Of a stretch of 64,000 bases of DNA, positions 40,280 to 49,262 are shown one piece after another; position 1 is the stretch's first letter; each line of letters opens with the position of its first letter. Below the pieces are notes generated by a model. That model did no database searches and was not told the origin of the DNA. It was given only the letters and a program-made list of their open reading frames with translations. The translations under genes and the position numbers were made by a program. This DNA is from Actinoplanes lobatus. GTDB lineage: Bacteria; Actinomycetota; Actinomycetes; Mycobacteriales; Micromonosporaceae. The stretch lies in the NCBI RefSeq assembly GCF_014205215.1, contig NZ_JACHNC010000001.1, forward strand, positions 4,903,001-4,967,000, written 5' to 3'.

Positions 40280-40516
40280 GTGAGCGGCTTCATCAAGCGG
40301 TTCGTGCTCTCGATGGTCGCGTCGAAGCTTCAGCGGATGTCCCACGGCCGGCACAACCCGGCGGTCGACGGGCTGCTGCGGGAGGTCAACCACCGGATCC
40401 AGCGCAGCCAGGGGTACGGCTACCACCACCCGGGCGCCTATGGGCATCACGGCCACTACCGGCATCACGGGCACTACCGTCACCACGGCCACTACCGGCG
40501 CCGGCGCTGGTTCTGA
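40280..40516 (+). CDS. Small basic protein with a His-Gly-His-Tyr repeat tail
   Basis: A 78-residue protein. Residues 1-44 form a basic, amphipathic region (SGFIKRFVLSMVASKLQRMS). The tail repeats GHHGHYRHH-like units and ends in RRRRWF; with about 16 histidines it could bind Ni, Zn or Cu, but no metal gene is nearby. GTG at 40280 has GAGGAGA upstream. It ends 4 bases before the ABC-2-type permease gene and is likely co-transcribed with it. I know no family for it. Confidence 0.65.
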   Translation: MSGFIKRFVLSMVASKLQRMSHGRHNPAVDGLLREVNHRIQRSQGYGYHHPGAYGHHGHYRHHGHYRHHGHYRRRRWF

Positions 40517-40520
40517 GCCG

Positions 40521-42092
40521 ATGTCCGCCGCGCTGCTCGTTCACGGCCTGCGCCGGGAGCGGGCCGTGCTGCCCTGGTGGATCGCCGGCGCCGGGGCGCT
40601 GTTCCTGGTCCAGTCGACCCAGAGCCAGGAGCTGTACGGCGACCCCGCCGCCCTGGCCAAGCTGCGCGAGACGGTCGGCGCCAACACCGCGGTGATCGCC
40701 ATGAGCGGCCCGCCCGAGCTGCTCACCTCGATCGGCGGCGAGATCGTCTTCGAGATCTTCGGGTTCGCGGCCGTCGTCGTCGCGCTGATGAACATGTTCC
40801 TGATCGGCCGGCACACCCGCGGCGACGAGGAGACCGGCCGGGCCGAGCTGCTGCGGTCCACCCCGATCGGCCGCCGCACCCCGGTCTTCGCGGCGCTGCG
40901 GCTGGCCGTGCTCGCCGACCTGGTCACCGGGGCCGTGGTGTTCGCGGTGCTCGCCGGGACCGGGCTGCCGGTGGGCGGATCCCTGCTGGTGGCGGCCGCG
41001 ACCGCCGCCCTGGGGTGGCTGTTCGCGGCGCTGACCGTGCTGGCCGCGCAGGTGTTCGAGCACACCCGCGGCGTCTACGCGGCGGTCGGCTCGGTGATCG
41101 GCGCGGCGTGGGCGCTGCGGGCGGTCGGCGACACCGGTGCGGTGGCCGTGGCGTGGGCGTCACCGATCGGGTGGGGCCAGCGCACGTGGGCGTTCGGCGC
41201 GGACCGCTGGTGGCCGCTGGCGATCACCCTGGGCGTGGCCGCGGTCCTGGTCGTGGCGGCGCTCGCGGCGCTGGACCGGCGCGACGTCGGGGCCGGCCTG
41301 CTGCGGTCCCGGCCCGGCCGGCCGCACGCCTCCCGGGCGCTGGGCACCCCGTCGGGGCTGGCCTGGCGCCTGCAACGCGGCCTGATCCTCGGCTGGACGG
41401 TGGGGGTGGGGCTGCTCGGGGTGGCGTACGGGTCGATCGCCGACAGCATCGAGCAGTGGGTGGCCGACAACCCGGAGACGGCCGAGTTCCTGCCGGGCGG
41501 CGCGGGGGACGTCGTCGACGGGTTCCTGGCGCTCAGCGTGACCCTGTGCGCTCTGCTCGCGGCGGCGGCCGGGGTGGCGGCGGTGCTGCGGGCGCGGGCC
41601 GAGGAGCTCGCCGGGCGGGCCGAGCCGGTCCTGGCCACCGCCACGAGCCGCGGCGCCTGGCTGGGCGGCCATCTCGGGGTGGCGCTGGCCGGCAGCGCGC
41701 TGGTGCTGCTCGCCGGCGGGGCCGGGGAGGGCCTGGCGTACGGGCTGACCGTCGGCGATCCGGGTCAGGCGCCGCGGATGGCCGGGGCGGCGCTGGCCGT
41801 GCTGCCCGCGGTGTGGGCCGTGGTGGCCGTGGCGGTGTTCGGTCTGGGCTGGGCGGCGCGGGCCGCGGCGGCGGCCGCCTGGTCGGTGCTCGCCTACTGC
41901 GCGGTGGTGCAGCTGTTCGCCGCCTCGTTCGGGTTGCCGCCGTGGGCCCAGCGGCTGTCCCCGTTCACCCATCTGCCGCGGGCCCCGCTGGAGGCGGTGA
42001 CGGCCGGTCCGGTGCTGGCGGTCGGCGCTGTCGCGGCCGTGCTGATCGCGGCCGGGTTCGCCGGGTTCCGGCGGCGGGACGTGGGCTACTGA
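40521..42092 (+). CDS. ABC-2-type exporter permease without a linked ATPase
   Basis: A 523-residue membrane protein with about 12 hydrophobic segments in two similar halves; each half has the loop after helix two (IGRHTRGDEETGRAELLRSTPIGRR and VLRARAEELAGRAEPVLATATSR), characteristic of tetronasin/antibiotic exporter permeases. Such permeases normally pair with an ATP-binding protein encoded next to them, which is missing here. ATG at 40521 follows the His-rich gene by 4 bases. Confidence 0.85.
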   Translation: MSAALLVHGLRRERAVLPWWIAGAGALFLVQSTQSQELYGDPAALAKLRETVGANTAVIAMSGPPELLTSIGGEIVFEIFGFAAVVVALMNMFLIGRHTRGDEETGRAELLRSTPIGRRTPVFAALRLAVLADLVTGAVVFAVLAGTGLPVGGSLLVAAATAALGWLFAALTVLAAQVFEHTRGVYAAVGSVIGAAWALRAVGDTGAVAVAWASPIGWGQRTWAFGADRWWPLAITLGVAAVLVVAALAALDRRDVGAGLLRSRPGRPHASRALGTPSGLAWRLQRGLILGWTVGVGLLGVAYGSIADSIEQWVADNPETAEFLPGGAGDVVDGFLALSVTLCALLAAAAGVAAVLRARAEELAGRAEPVLATATSRGAWLGGHLGVALAGSALVLLAGGAGEGLAYGLTVGDPGQAPRMAGAALAVLPAVWAVVAVAVFGLGWAARAAAAAAWSVLAYCAVVQLFAASFGLPPWAQRLSPFTHLPRAPLEAVTAGPVLAVGAVAAVLIAAGFAGFRRRDVGY

Positions 42093-42136
42093 GCCCGGCC
42101 GGTCAGGGGTGCCGCCCGGTTGCCGATAGGGAGTAG

Positions 42137-43783
42137 GTGGGGACGGACACCGAACGGCGGCGCGCCGGGGAGCTCGACGAGTACCACCTCATGGACATGC
42201 CGCCGGCCGCCGAGCTGGACGCTGTCGTGCGCGTCGCGGCCGCCGTGGCCGGGGTGCCCAACGCCACCCTGAACCTGCTCGACGACTCCCGCCAGTACCA
42301 GCACACCACGGTCGGGTTCACCGGCCAGGACTGCGGCCGCGACGACTCGATGTGCGCGGTGCGGCTGGAGCGGGGCGAGTTCGTGCACGTGCCGGACGCC
42401 CGTGAGGAGCCGGACTACCGGGACAACCCGTGGGTCACCGGGGAGCTGGGCCACATCCGCTTCTACGCGTCCGCGCCGCTGATCAGCCCGGGCGGGTACG
42501 TGATGGGCACGCTCTGCGTCTTCGACAACGAACCGGGCCGGCTCGACGGCGAGCAGATCGGCCGCCTCACCGACCTGGCCGGGATCATCGTGGCGTTCTT
42601 CGAACGGCGCCGGCACGCCCGGCTGTCCGCCGGCCTGCGGACCGACCTCACGGCCCGCGAGGAGTGGACCCGTACGGTGCTGGACAGCATCGACGAGGCG
42701 GTGTTCGCGGTCGCCCCGTCCGGGCAGTTGCTCCTCTACAACCGGGCGGCCCGGGAGCTGCACCACCCGGGGATCGACCCGGACGCCGGGCCGGTGCGGA
42801 TCGCGAGCCGCTATCAGCTGTACGAACCCGACGGCCGCACCCTGCTGCGGGAGGAGGACGTGCCGTTGGTGCGGGTGCTGCGCACCGGGGAGCCGGTGCA
42901 GGGCCGGGAGCTGATGGTCAGGACGCCGGGCATGGAGGCCCGGCGGGTACGGGCGAACGCGCGGGCGCTGCGGGGCCCGGACGGCGTCATCATCGGGGCG
43001 GCGGTCGCGTTGCAGGACGTCACCGCGGAGCTGACCCGGCTGCGGCTTCTCGAGGAGGCCCGCCGGCGGCTGGCTCTCGCGAACGCCGAGCTGCGCCGGT
43101 CGAACGCGGACCTGACCGACTTCGCCGGGGCGGTCAGCCACGACCTGGTGGCCCCGCTCGCGGCGGTCGGCGGCTACCTCGACCTGCTGGACGATCTGCG
43201 CGACGAGGACGGCCCGGAACGGGTGACCGCCTGGGTGGAGGAGGCCGCGCGGGCGGTCGGCCGGATGCGGGATCTGATCGACTCCCTGCTCGGCTACGCG
43301 CGGGCCGGAAGTGCGCCGGTGCGCACCGTACACGTACCGGTGAAGGAGGTGCTGGACCACGTCCTGACGGACCTGAACGCGGAGATCGTGGCGGCCGGGG
43401 CGCGCGTCAGCGTGCCCGGCCCGTTGCCGACGGTGTGCGGCGACCCGGTGCTGATCCGGTTGCTGTTGCAGAACCTGCTCGGCAACGCGCTGAAGCACCG
43501 GCGCCCGGACCGGCCGTGCCGGATCGAGGTGAGCGCCGACGGGCCGTCGCTGCGGATCGCCGACAACGGGCCCGGCATCCCGCCGCCGCGGCGCGCCGTG
43601 GCGTTCGGCATGTTCTCCCGGCCGGGACACGGGATCGGGCTGCCCAGCTGCAAGCGGATCGTGGACCGGCACGGCGGGACGATCACCCTCGATGACACGC
43701 CGGGCGGCGGGCTCACCGTCACCGTCGCCCTGCCCGTCACCGATGGGCCAACGAGTCAGTTCAGCGGGCCCGCTGCCGATTAG
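42137..43783 (+). CDS. GAF-PAS sensor histidine kinase
   Basis: A 548-residue cytoplasmic kinase: GAF domain (about 20-165; ATLNLLDDSRQYQHTTVG), PAS domain (about 175-300; VLDSIDEAVFAVAPSGQLLLYN), a short coiled region, then the dimerisation domain with the phospho-acceptor His335 in FAGAVSHDLVAPL and an ATP-binding domain with N-box QNLLGNALKH, DNGPGIPP and HGIGLPSC. It should autophosphorylate and signal to an unlinked response regulator, since none is adjacent. GTG at 42137 has GGGAG upstream. Its tandem paralogue follows after 6 bases. Confidence 0.9.
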   Translation: MGTDTERRRAGELDEYHLMDMPPAAELDAVVRVAAAVAGVPNATLNLLDDSRQYQHTTVGFTGQDCGRDDSMCAVRLERGEFVHVPDAREEPDYRDNPWVTGELGHIRFYASAPLISPGGYVMGTLCVFDNEPGRLDGEQIGRLTDLAGIIVAFFERRRHARLSAGLRTDLTAREEWTRTVLDSIDEAVFAVAPSGQLLLYNRAARELHHPGIDPDAGPVRIASRYQLYEPDGRTLLREEDVPLVRVLRTGEPVQGRELMVRTPGMEARRVRANARALRGPDGVIIGAAVALQDVTAELTRLRLLEEARRRLALANAELRRSNADLTDFAGAVSHDLVAPLAAVGGYLDLLDDLRDEDGPERVTAWVEEAARAVGRMRDLIDSLLGYARAGSAPVRTVHVPVKEVLDHVLTDLNAEIVAAGARVSVPGPLPTVCGDPVLIRLLLQNLLGNALKHRRPDRPCRIEVSADGPSLRIADNGPGIPPPRRAVAFGMFSRPGHGIGLPSCKRIVDRHGGTITLDDTPGGGLTVTVALPVTDGPTSQFSGPAAD

Positions 43784-43789
43784 ACCCAC

Positions 43790-45436
43790 GTGGACCTGGC
43801 GGAACGGTTGCCGGAACAGGAGCGGTCGCGTCTCGCCGCGCTGCACGAATACCGGCTGCTCGACTCTCCGGCGGGCAACGAGCTGGAGGCGGTGGTGCGG
43901 GTGGCGGCGGCGGTCGCCGGGGTGCCGCACGCCTCGCTCAACCTGATCGACGAGAACCGGCAGTGCCAGCTCACCACGGTCGGCTTCGAGGGCGGCGACT
44001 CGGACCGCGCCGACTCGATGTGCGCCATCCGCTTCGAGACCGGCCGGTTCATCTACGTCCGGGACGCCAGTGCCGATCCGGTCTACCGAAACAACCCGTG
44101 GGTGACGGGCGCCCGGTCCGGCATGCGCTTCTACGCCTCCGCGCCGCTGGTGACACCGGAGGGGTACGCGCTGGGCTCGCTCTGTGTCTTCGACCTGGTG
44201 CCGCGGGACCTGAGCGACGAGCAGATCGCCCGGCTCAAGGACCTGGCCCAGATCGTCCTGGCGCTGTTCGAACGGCGCCGCCAGGCCCGGATCAACGCCG
44301 AGCTGGCCACCCTGGCCGAGGAACGGCAGCGGTGGACCGACACCCTGCTGGACACCATCGACGTGGCGGTGGTCGCGGCCGACCCGGCCGGACGGCTCAC
44401 CCTCTTCAACCGGGCCGCCCGTGAGTGGCACGGCACCGACGCCGACCCGGACGTCGACCCGGACGATTTCCCGAACCGGTACCAGCTGTTCGAGACCGAC
44501 GGGCACACCCTGCTGCCGGCGGGACGGGTGCCGTTGATCCGGGCGCTGCGCGACGGCGCCGTCAAGGACGCCGAGCTGATCATCAAGCGGTCCGGGGCGG
44601 ATCCGCTGCACGTCAGCGTCAGCGGCCGGGCGCTGACCGGCGTGGACGGCGCCCGGCTCGGCGCGGTGGTCGCGATGCACGACGTCACCGGCGCCCGGGC
44701 GCAGCAGCGCGCCATCGAGGAGGCCCGCCGCGAGCTGGCCGCGGCCAACACCGAGCTGCGCCGCTCCAACGCCGACCTGGCCAACTTCGCCGGGGCGGTC
44801 AGCCGCGACCTGGTCGCCCCGCTCGCCGCGGTCGGCGGCTACCTGGAGCTGATCGGCGACGAGGTGGAGGGGCGCCCGCGCAAGTGGGTGGAGGCGGCCA
44901 CCCGGGCGGTGAGCCGGATGCGGGAACTGATCCGGTCGCTGCTCGACTACGCGCAGGCCGGCAGCGCGCCGGTGCGGCTGGGCGAAGCCGATCTGGCCGA
45001 CCTCTTCGAACAGGTCCAGGGCGACCTGCGGCCGGCCGCCGAGGCGGCCGGCGCGGTGGTCGAGGCGCCCTGTCCGCTGCCGGTGGCGACCGGCGACCCG
45101 GTGCTGATCCGTCAGCTGTTGCAGAACCTGGTCGGCAACTCGATCAAGTACCGGGACCCGCAACGGCCGTGCCGGGTGACGGTCACCGCCGAGCGGGCCG
45201 AACCCGGCTGGACGGTCCGGGTCGCCGACAACGGCCTCGGCATCCCCCCGGACCAGCGGGAACGCGTCTTCGACATGTTCACCCGGCTCGGCAACGGCAC
45301 GGCGGGCGGCCACGGCATCGGCCTCTCCACGTGCTGGCGCATCGTGGAGAGGCACGGCGGGGCCATCCGTGTGGACGAGACCCCCGGCGGTGGCACGACC
45401 GTGTCGTTCACCCTGCCCGGGTCAGAACAGGGGTGA
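43790..45436 (+). CDS. GAF-PAS histidine kinase paralogue lacking the phospho-acceptor histidine
   Basis: A 548-residue paralogue of the preceding kinase with the same domain order (GAF about 25-165, PAS 175-305, dimerisation helices 320-390, ATP-binding 400-545). The key position reads FAGAVSRDLVAPL: His is replaced by Arg339, a CAC to CGC change at 44804-44806. The ATP site is intact (QNLVGNSIKY, DNGLGIPP, GGHGIGLSTC). It may still bind ATP and either trans-phosphorylate the neighbouring kinase or modulate it by heterodimer formation. Its 3' end overlaps the convergent DUF1906 gene by 15 bases. Confidence 0.9.
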   Translation: MDLAERLPEQERSRLAALHEYRLLDSPAGNELEAVVRVAAAVAGVPHASLNLIDENRQCQLTTVGFEGGDSDRADSMCAIRFETGRFIYVRDASADPVYRNNPWVTGARSGMRFYASAPLVTPEGYALGSLCVFDLVPRDLSDEQIARLKDLAQIVLALFERRRQARINAELATLAEERQRWTDTLLDTIDVAVVAADPAGRLTLFNRAAREWHGTDADPDVDPDDFPNRYQLFETDGHTLLPAGRVPLIRALRDGAVKDAELIIKRSGADPLHVSVSGRALTGVDGARLGAVVAMHDVTGARAQQRAIEEARRELAAANTELRRSNADLANFAGAVSRDLVAPLAAVGGYLELIGDEVEGRPRKWVEAATRAVSRMRELIRSLLDYAQAGSAPVRLGEADLADLFEQVQGDLRPAAEAAGAVVEAPCPLPVATGDPVLIRQLLQNLVGNSIKYRDPQRPCRVTVTAERAEPGWTVRVADNGLGIPPDQRERVFDMFTRLGNGTAGGHGIGLSTCWRIVERHGGAIRVDETPGGGTTVSFTLPGSEQG

Positions 45437-47044
45437 ACGGCTCTGGTACCCGGTGGACAGGCGCAGCCCGGCGGTGAGCGCCTTGCCGGTGCCGCGGTAG
45501 AGCATCAGGTAGCCGGTCGACGACTGCACCGCGGCCAGGTCGGTGAAGCCGTCCCGGTCGAAGTCGCCGATGCCGTACAGGTCGCGCAGTCCGGCGGCCG
45601 AGCCGATCCGCAGCGCGGTCTGCAGGCCACCCGACTTCCCGCGGTACAGGTAGATGCCGTTGTTGCTGTTCAGCTTCACGACCAGGTCCGGGAAACCGTC
45701 CCGGTCGAAGTCGCCGACGCCGGCGAACTCGCTGCGGGTGTTCCAGTCGCCGTACGCGATCGCCTTCCGCTTGCCGAACTTGGCGCCCTTGACCCCCGGG
45801 TAGAGGTAGAGGTTGCCGTTGCTGGTCTGCGCGGCCAGCATGTCGGGGTAGCCGTCCCGGTTGAGGTCGCCGATCGCGGTCAGCTCCCGCAGGTGGCTCA
45901 GGTTCTTGTAGAGCTGCTTGCGAGTGCCGAACTTCCCGTTGCTCAGGCCCGGGTAGAAGTACACGGCCCCGGCCCGGTTCCGGGCGATCAGGTCGACGTA
46001 GCCGTCCCGGTTCAGGTCCATCCGCAGCAGCGCGTTCGCCGAGGCGTACGAGCCGACCTTCGAGCGGTAGCCCTCGGAGATGTAGACGCCGTTGCCGGGG
46101 TAGGCGAACAGGTTGCCGGTCGACGTGGTCCGGGCCATCACGTCCGACCAGCCGTTGCGGTTCCAGTCGGACAGCTTGGCGCCCGGCAGGCGGGCGAAGT
46201 CCAGATAGTCGTTGTCGATGTTGATGGTGACGCCGCCCCAGGTCTCCTGGTGGCCGCCCCGGTACTGCTTCATCCGGCGCTTCGGCGCCCAGTACGACGC
46301 CGGGACCACCTTGTCGGAGACGGTGACGACCTGGTCCCAGCGGGCGAAGTCGATGTAGTCGGGTCGCACGTACCACGGCCTGTTGTAGACCGCGACCATG
46401 TCGGCGATGCCGGACGCGGCACTGCTGTAGTAGCCGGAGAAGTAGCCGTAGTCGTGCAGCCGGTTGGTCCACGCGTTCATGAACGCCAGCACGCCCTCGC
46501 GGCACACGGTGTTCTTGCTGTCGTACGACTCCATGTCGTAGATCAGCACGCTCTCCTTGGCGAGCCCGAGCGCGGTGGCCTGCCGGACCGCGTCCTCGGC
46601 GGTGGCCCGGCCCTGCGCTGCGGCCTGGGTGTTGTCGATCAGGTTCTTCTTGGTGACCGACGTGCAGCTGGCCTGCGGGCCGACGTACAGCGGGATCAGC
46701 CGCCACCCCGCGGTGACCTGCTCGCGGACCCACTCGGCGGTGAGGTTCTTCTGCGTGCAGCCACGGTTGTTGCCGCCGAAGTAGATGCCGGCCGCGCGGT
46801 ACGGCGACGACTTCAGCCAGGCCGCCATCGTCTCGCTGGACGGGGCCGTACAGGCGTCGAAGCCGTACCCGGTGAAGTCGCCCGGTTGCGGGGCGAGGGC
46901 GGTGGCCGCGGTGGCGTTGCCGTTGACGAACGCCAGCGGGGCGACCGACAGTGTCACGACGAGGGCGGTGAGTAATCGCTTCCGGTACCTGACGAGTCGG
47001 CGGGGATTCAACCGGTGACGCCCTCGGCTGGGCGCAGCGTTCAT
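45422..47044 (-). CDS. Secreted DUF1906 (GH25-like) protein with FG-GAP/VCBS repeats
   Basis: A 540-residue exported protein with a long positively charged signal peptide (basic to about residue 25, then LLTALVVTLSVAPLAFVNGNATA). Residues about 55-275 form the Rv2525c-like/DUF1906 barrel (GFDACTAPSSETMAAW, AGWRLIPLYVGPQ, LIYDMESYD), a glycosidase-like fold thought to act on cell-wall or glycan substrates. Four or five Asp-rich repeats follow (DLNRDGYPDMLA, DFDRDGFPDLVV, DFDRDGFTDLAA), the Ca-binding FG-GAP/VCBS type. ATG at 47044 was chosen; the frame continues upstream to 47146. Confidence 0.85.
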   Translation of the reverse strand: MNAAPSRGRHRLNPRRLVRYRKRLLTALVVTLSVAPLAFVNGNATAATALAPQPGDFTGYGFDACTAPSSETMAAWLKSSPYRAAGIYFGGNNRGCTQKNLTAEWVREQVTAGWRLIPLYVGPQASCTSVTKKNLIDNTQAAAQGRATAEDAVRQATALGLAKESVLIYDMESYDSKNTVCREGVLAFMNAWTNRLHDYGYFSGYYSSAASGIADMVAVYNRPWYVRPDYIDFARWDQVVTVSDKVVPASYWAPKRRMKQYRGGHQETWGGVTINIDNDYLDFARLPGAKLSDWNRNGWSDVMARTTSTGNLFAYPGNGVYISEGYRSKVGSYASANALLRMDLNRDGYVDLIARNRAGAVYFYPGLSNGKFGTRKQLYKNLSHLRELTAIGDLNRDGYPDMLAAQTSNGNLYLYPGVKGAKFGKRKAIAYGDWNTRSEFAGVGDFDRDGFPDLVVKLNSNNGIYLYRGKSGGLQTALRIGSAAGLRDLYGIGDFDRDGFTDLAAVQSSTGYLMLYRGTGKALTAGLRLSTGYQSRSPLF

Positions 47045-47259
47045 AAATGGACCTACTTCGTCATCTCGAAAGGCCCATCGAGACAAGCAGGCATCGGTCG
47101 ATTCGGATACGTCCGTTCGGTCCAGGATGATCATCTGTTCGGTCATTGCTCACATCGATGAGCTGTTCACCGGATGGTCATGTGCCGTTGGCGACCCGTC
47201 TCCCCTCCGCGACCTAGGGTGGGCGGCCAGATGAACGCTGGGTAGCGAGAGGTAGTCCG

Positions 47260-47580
47260 ATGCGTAGCTCGGTACTCGAGGTGAGCACCAGCCCGGACGG
47301 CAGTGTGGTCATCCAGCCACATGGATCGGTCGGCCCCGATGTGGCGGTGGAGTTGCGGCAGCTCCTGGTGCACACCGTGCGCCGCGTCCGGCCGTTGCGG
47401 CTGATCGTCGACCTGGCCGACGTGCCCGAGCTGGACCCGATCAACCTGGGTTCGGTGGCCGCCGCGTGCGGGCTCGGCGACGACCTCCAGGTCGCCGTCT
47501 TCGTCGACAATCCCAACGGGCGGCTCGCCGAGCAGCTCGCGGCGGCCGGTGTGCCCGCTCAGCGGGTCCGGGGACACTGA
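47260..47580 (+). CDS. STAS-domain protein without the phosphorylatable serine
   Basis: A 106-residue anti-sigma-factor-antagonist-like protein: VIQPHGSVGPDVAVELRQLL, RPLRLIVDLADVPELDPINLGSV. In active antagonists the last motif reads DSSGLG or DSTGL, with a Ser or Thr phosphorylated by an anti-sigma kinase; here it is DPINLG, so it cannot be switched that way. It may be a constitutive antagonist or bind another partner. ATG at 47260. Confidence 0.8.
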   Translation: MRSSVLEVSTSPDGSVVIQPHGSVGPDVAVELRQLLVHTVRRVRPLRLIVDLADVPELDPINLGSVAAACGLGDDLQVAVFVDNPNGRLAEQLAAAGVPAQRVRGH

Positions 47581-47645
47581 CCTTTTCGGTCACCGGCCAT
47601 CGGCCGTCCATCCGCCGTTAACCCGCCCCGGCATAGCATCCGCCC

Positions 47646-48200
47646 ATGACCGATGTGCTGCTCCGATCGCGCGCCGACACGGCCCGGCTGGTGGCCGAGT
47701 CATTGATCGGTGACAGCGGCAACCGCTGGAAGCACACCGCCGGGGTGGCCCACCGCGCCGCCGAGCTGTCCGCCCGGCTCGGCCTCGATCCCGACGTTCT
47801 GGTCGCGGCCGCCTGGCTGCACGACATCGGCTATGCCGAGCCGATCGCGCTGACCGGTTTCCACCCGCTGGACGGCGCCGTGCACCTGAGCGGCGAGGGC
47901 TGGCCGGCCCGGATCGCCGGTCTGGTGGCCTACCACTCGGGCGCCCGTTTCGTGGGCGCCGCCCGTGGTCTGGCCGGTCAGCTCGCCGCCTTCCCGGACG
48001 AGCGCAGCCTGATGGCCGACGCCCTCACCTACGCCGACCAGACGGTGGGCCCGACCGGTCTGCGGGTCGACCCGGAGGCCCGCTACACGGAGATGCTGCA
48101 CCGGCAGGGCCCCTGCTCGTGGAACGCGGCCGTCGACGCCGACCGCCGCCCCCACCTGCGGGGCACGGCCGCCCGCGTCGAGCACCTGCTAGCCGCCTAG
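47646..48200 (+). CDS. HD-domain phosphohydrolase-like protein
   Basis: A 184-residue protein with the HD metal set: WKHTAGVAHRAAELS (first His), AAWLHDIGY (HD pair) and ALTYADQTV (last Asp). HD proteins hydrolyse phosphate esters of nucleotides or related metabolites. ATG at 47646. Its last 12 bases overlap the convergent M20 peptidase gene. Confidence 0.85.
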   Translation: MTDVLLRSRADTARLVAESLIGDSGNRWKHTAGVAHRAAELSARLGLDPDVLVAAAWLHDIGYAEPIALTGFHPLDGAVHLSGEGWPARIAGLVAYHSGARFVGAARGLAGQLAAFPDERSLMADALTYADQTVGPTGLRVDPEARYTEMLHRQGPCSWNAAVDADRRPHLRGTAARVEHLLAA

Positions 48201-49253
48201 ACCTTTCAGAAAACCTTCGAGCGCTTTCCGGTACGGCGGGAGCGTTCGCAGATCGATGAACTCCTCCGGGCCGTGCTGCCCGTCGCCGCCCGGCCCGAAG
48301 ATCACCGCGTCCACGCCCACCGCCGAGTAGAACCGGCCGTCGGCCGCCCCGTGCTTGCGCAGCAGCGAGCCGTCGTACCCCGCCTCTTGCGCGGCCGCTC
48401 GCAGCAGTCGCACCTCGGCGCTCTCCGGATCGGCGTGGTGCGGCGCGCCCAGCGCCTCGACGGTGACCGTGGCACCGGCCACCGCTGTCAGGTGGGCCGC
48501 GATCTCGCCGGCCGACCGGCCGGCCAGATCCTCGTCGGACGGCGGGAACCGGATGTCGAGCAGCGCCGACGCGTCCGCCGGAACCACGTTGGCGGCCTCG
48601 TTGGAGGTGTCGATCCGGGCCACGTTGACCGTCGTGGTCCACTCCTCGGCGGCCGGGACCGGATGCCGGTCGAGCAGCCGCCGGATCGCCGCGGTCACCG
48701 TGAGCAGCGCGTTCGACCCCAGCCACGGGTAGGCGGCGTGGGCGGTGCGGCCGGTCGCGCTGAGCCGGGCCCGGATGATGCCCTTCGACTCGGTGACGAT
48801 CCGCAAGCCGCTCTGCTCGCCGATGATCACGAAGCCGGCCCGGACGCCCTGTGCCACCTGGTGCCCGGTGCCGTCGAAACCGCCCACCTCCTCGTCGGTG
48901 ACCAGCTGCAGGGCCACCGGGTACGGCAGGGTGGGCGCCACCTCCCGGAACACCGTGGCCATCACCAGGGCGGCGGCCTTCATGTCGTGGGCGCCGCGAC
49001 CGTACAGCCGGTGGCCGTCGGCGCGGGCGGTGAACTGCCCGGTCGCCCCGGGGACCACGTCCAGGTGGGCGTTGAGGATCACCCGGGGCGGGCCCGGGGT
49101 GGACACCAGGGCGCTCGGCTTCCCGCGGGACTCGAACCGGCGGACCTCGAACCCCGGGCCGACCACGCCGAGCACCATGTCGAGTGCCCGCCGCAGGTCG
49201 GCCGGCCGGTCGGCGGTGGACCGGATCCCGATCAGTTCGGCGAGTTCATCCAT
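48189..49253 (-). CDS. M20-family metallopeptidase/deacylase (ArgE/DapE-like)
   Basis: A 354-residue di-zinc hydrolase: His63/Asp65 in NAHLDVVPG, Asp90 in GRGAHDMKA, catalytic Glu121-Glu122 in TDEEVGG, and the dimerisation lid (RTAHAAYPWLGSNAL). Members remove acyl or aminoacyl groups from amino acid derivatives. ATG at 49253; it follows the DUF1684 gene by 9 bases on the same strand, so the two are likely an operon. Confidence 0.9.
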   Translation of the reverse strand: MDELAELIGIRSTADRPADLRRALDMVLGVVGPGFEVRRFESRGKPSALVSTPGPPRVILNAHLDVVPGATGQFTARADGHRLYGRGAHDMKAAALVMATVFREVAPTLPYPVALQLVTDEEVGGFDGTGHQVAQGVRAGFVIIGEQSGLRIVTESKGIIRARLSATGRTAHAAYPWLGSNALLTVTAAIRRLLDRHPVPAAEEWTTTVNVARIDTSNEAANVVPADASALLDIRFPPSDEDLAGRSAGEIAAHLTAVAGATVTVEALGAPHHADPESAEVRLLRAAAQEAGYDGSLLRKHGAADGRFYSAVGVDAVIFGPGGDGQHGPEEFIDLRTLPPYRKALEGFLKGLGG

Positions 49254-49262
49254 CGATGAAAA

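Noticed and set aside
42086..45355. A 1089-codon open frame on the minus strand
   Set aside because: It is antisense to both histidine kinases, shows the same repetitive composition twice because the kinases are paralogous, and has no ribosome site.
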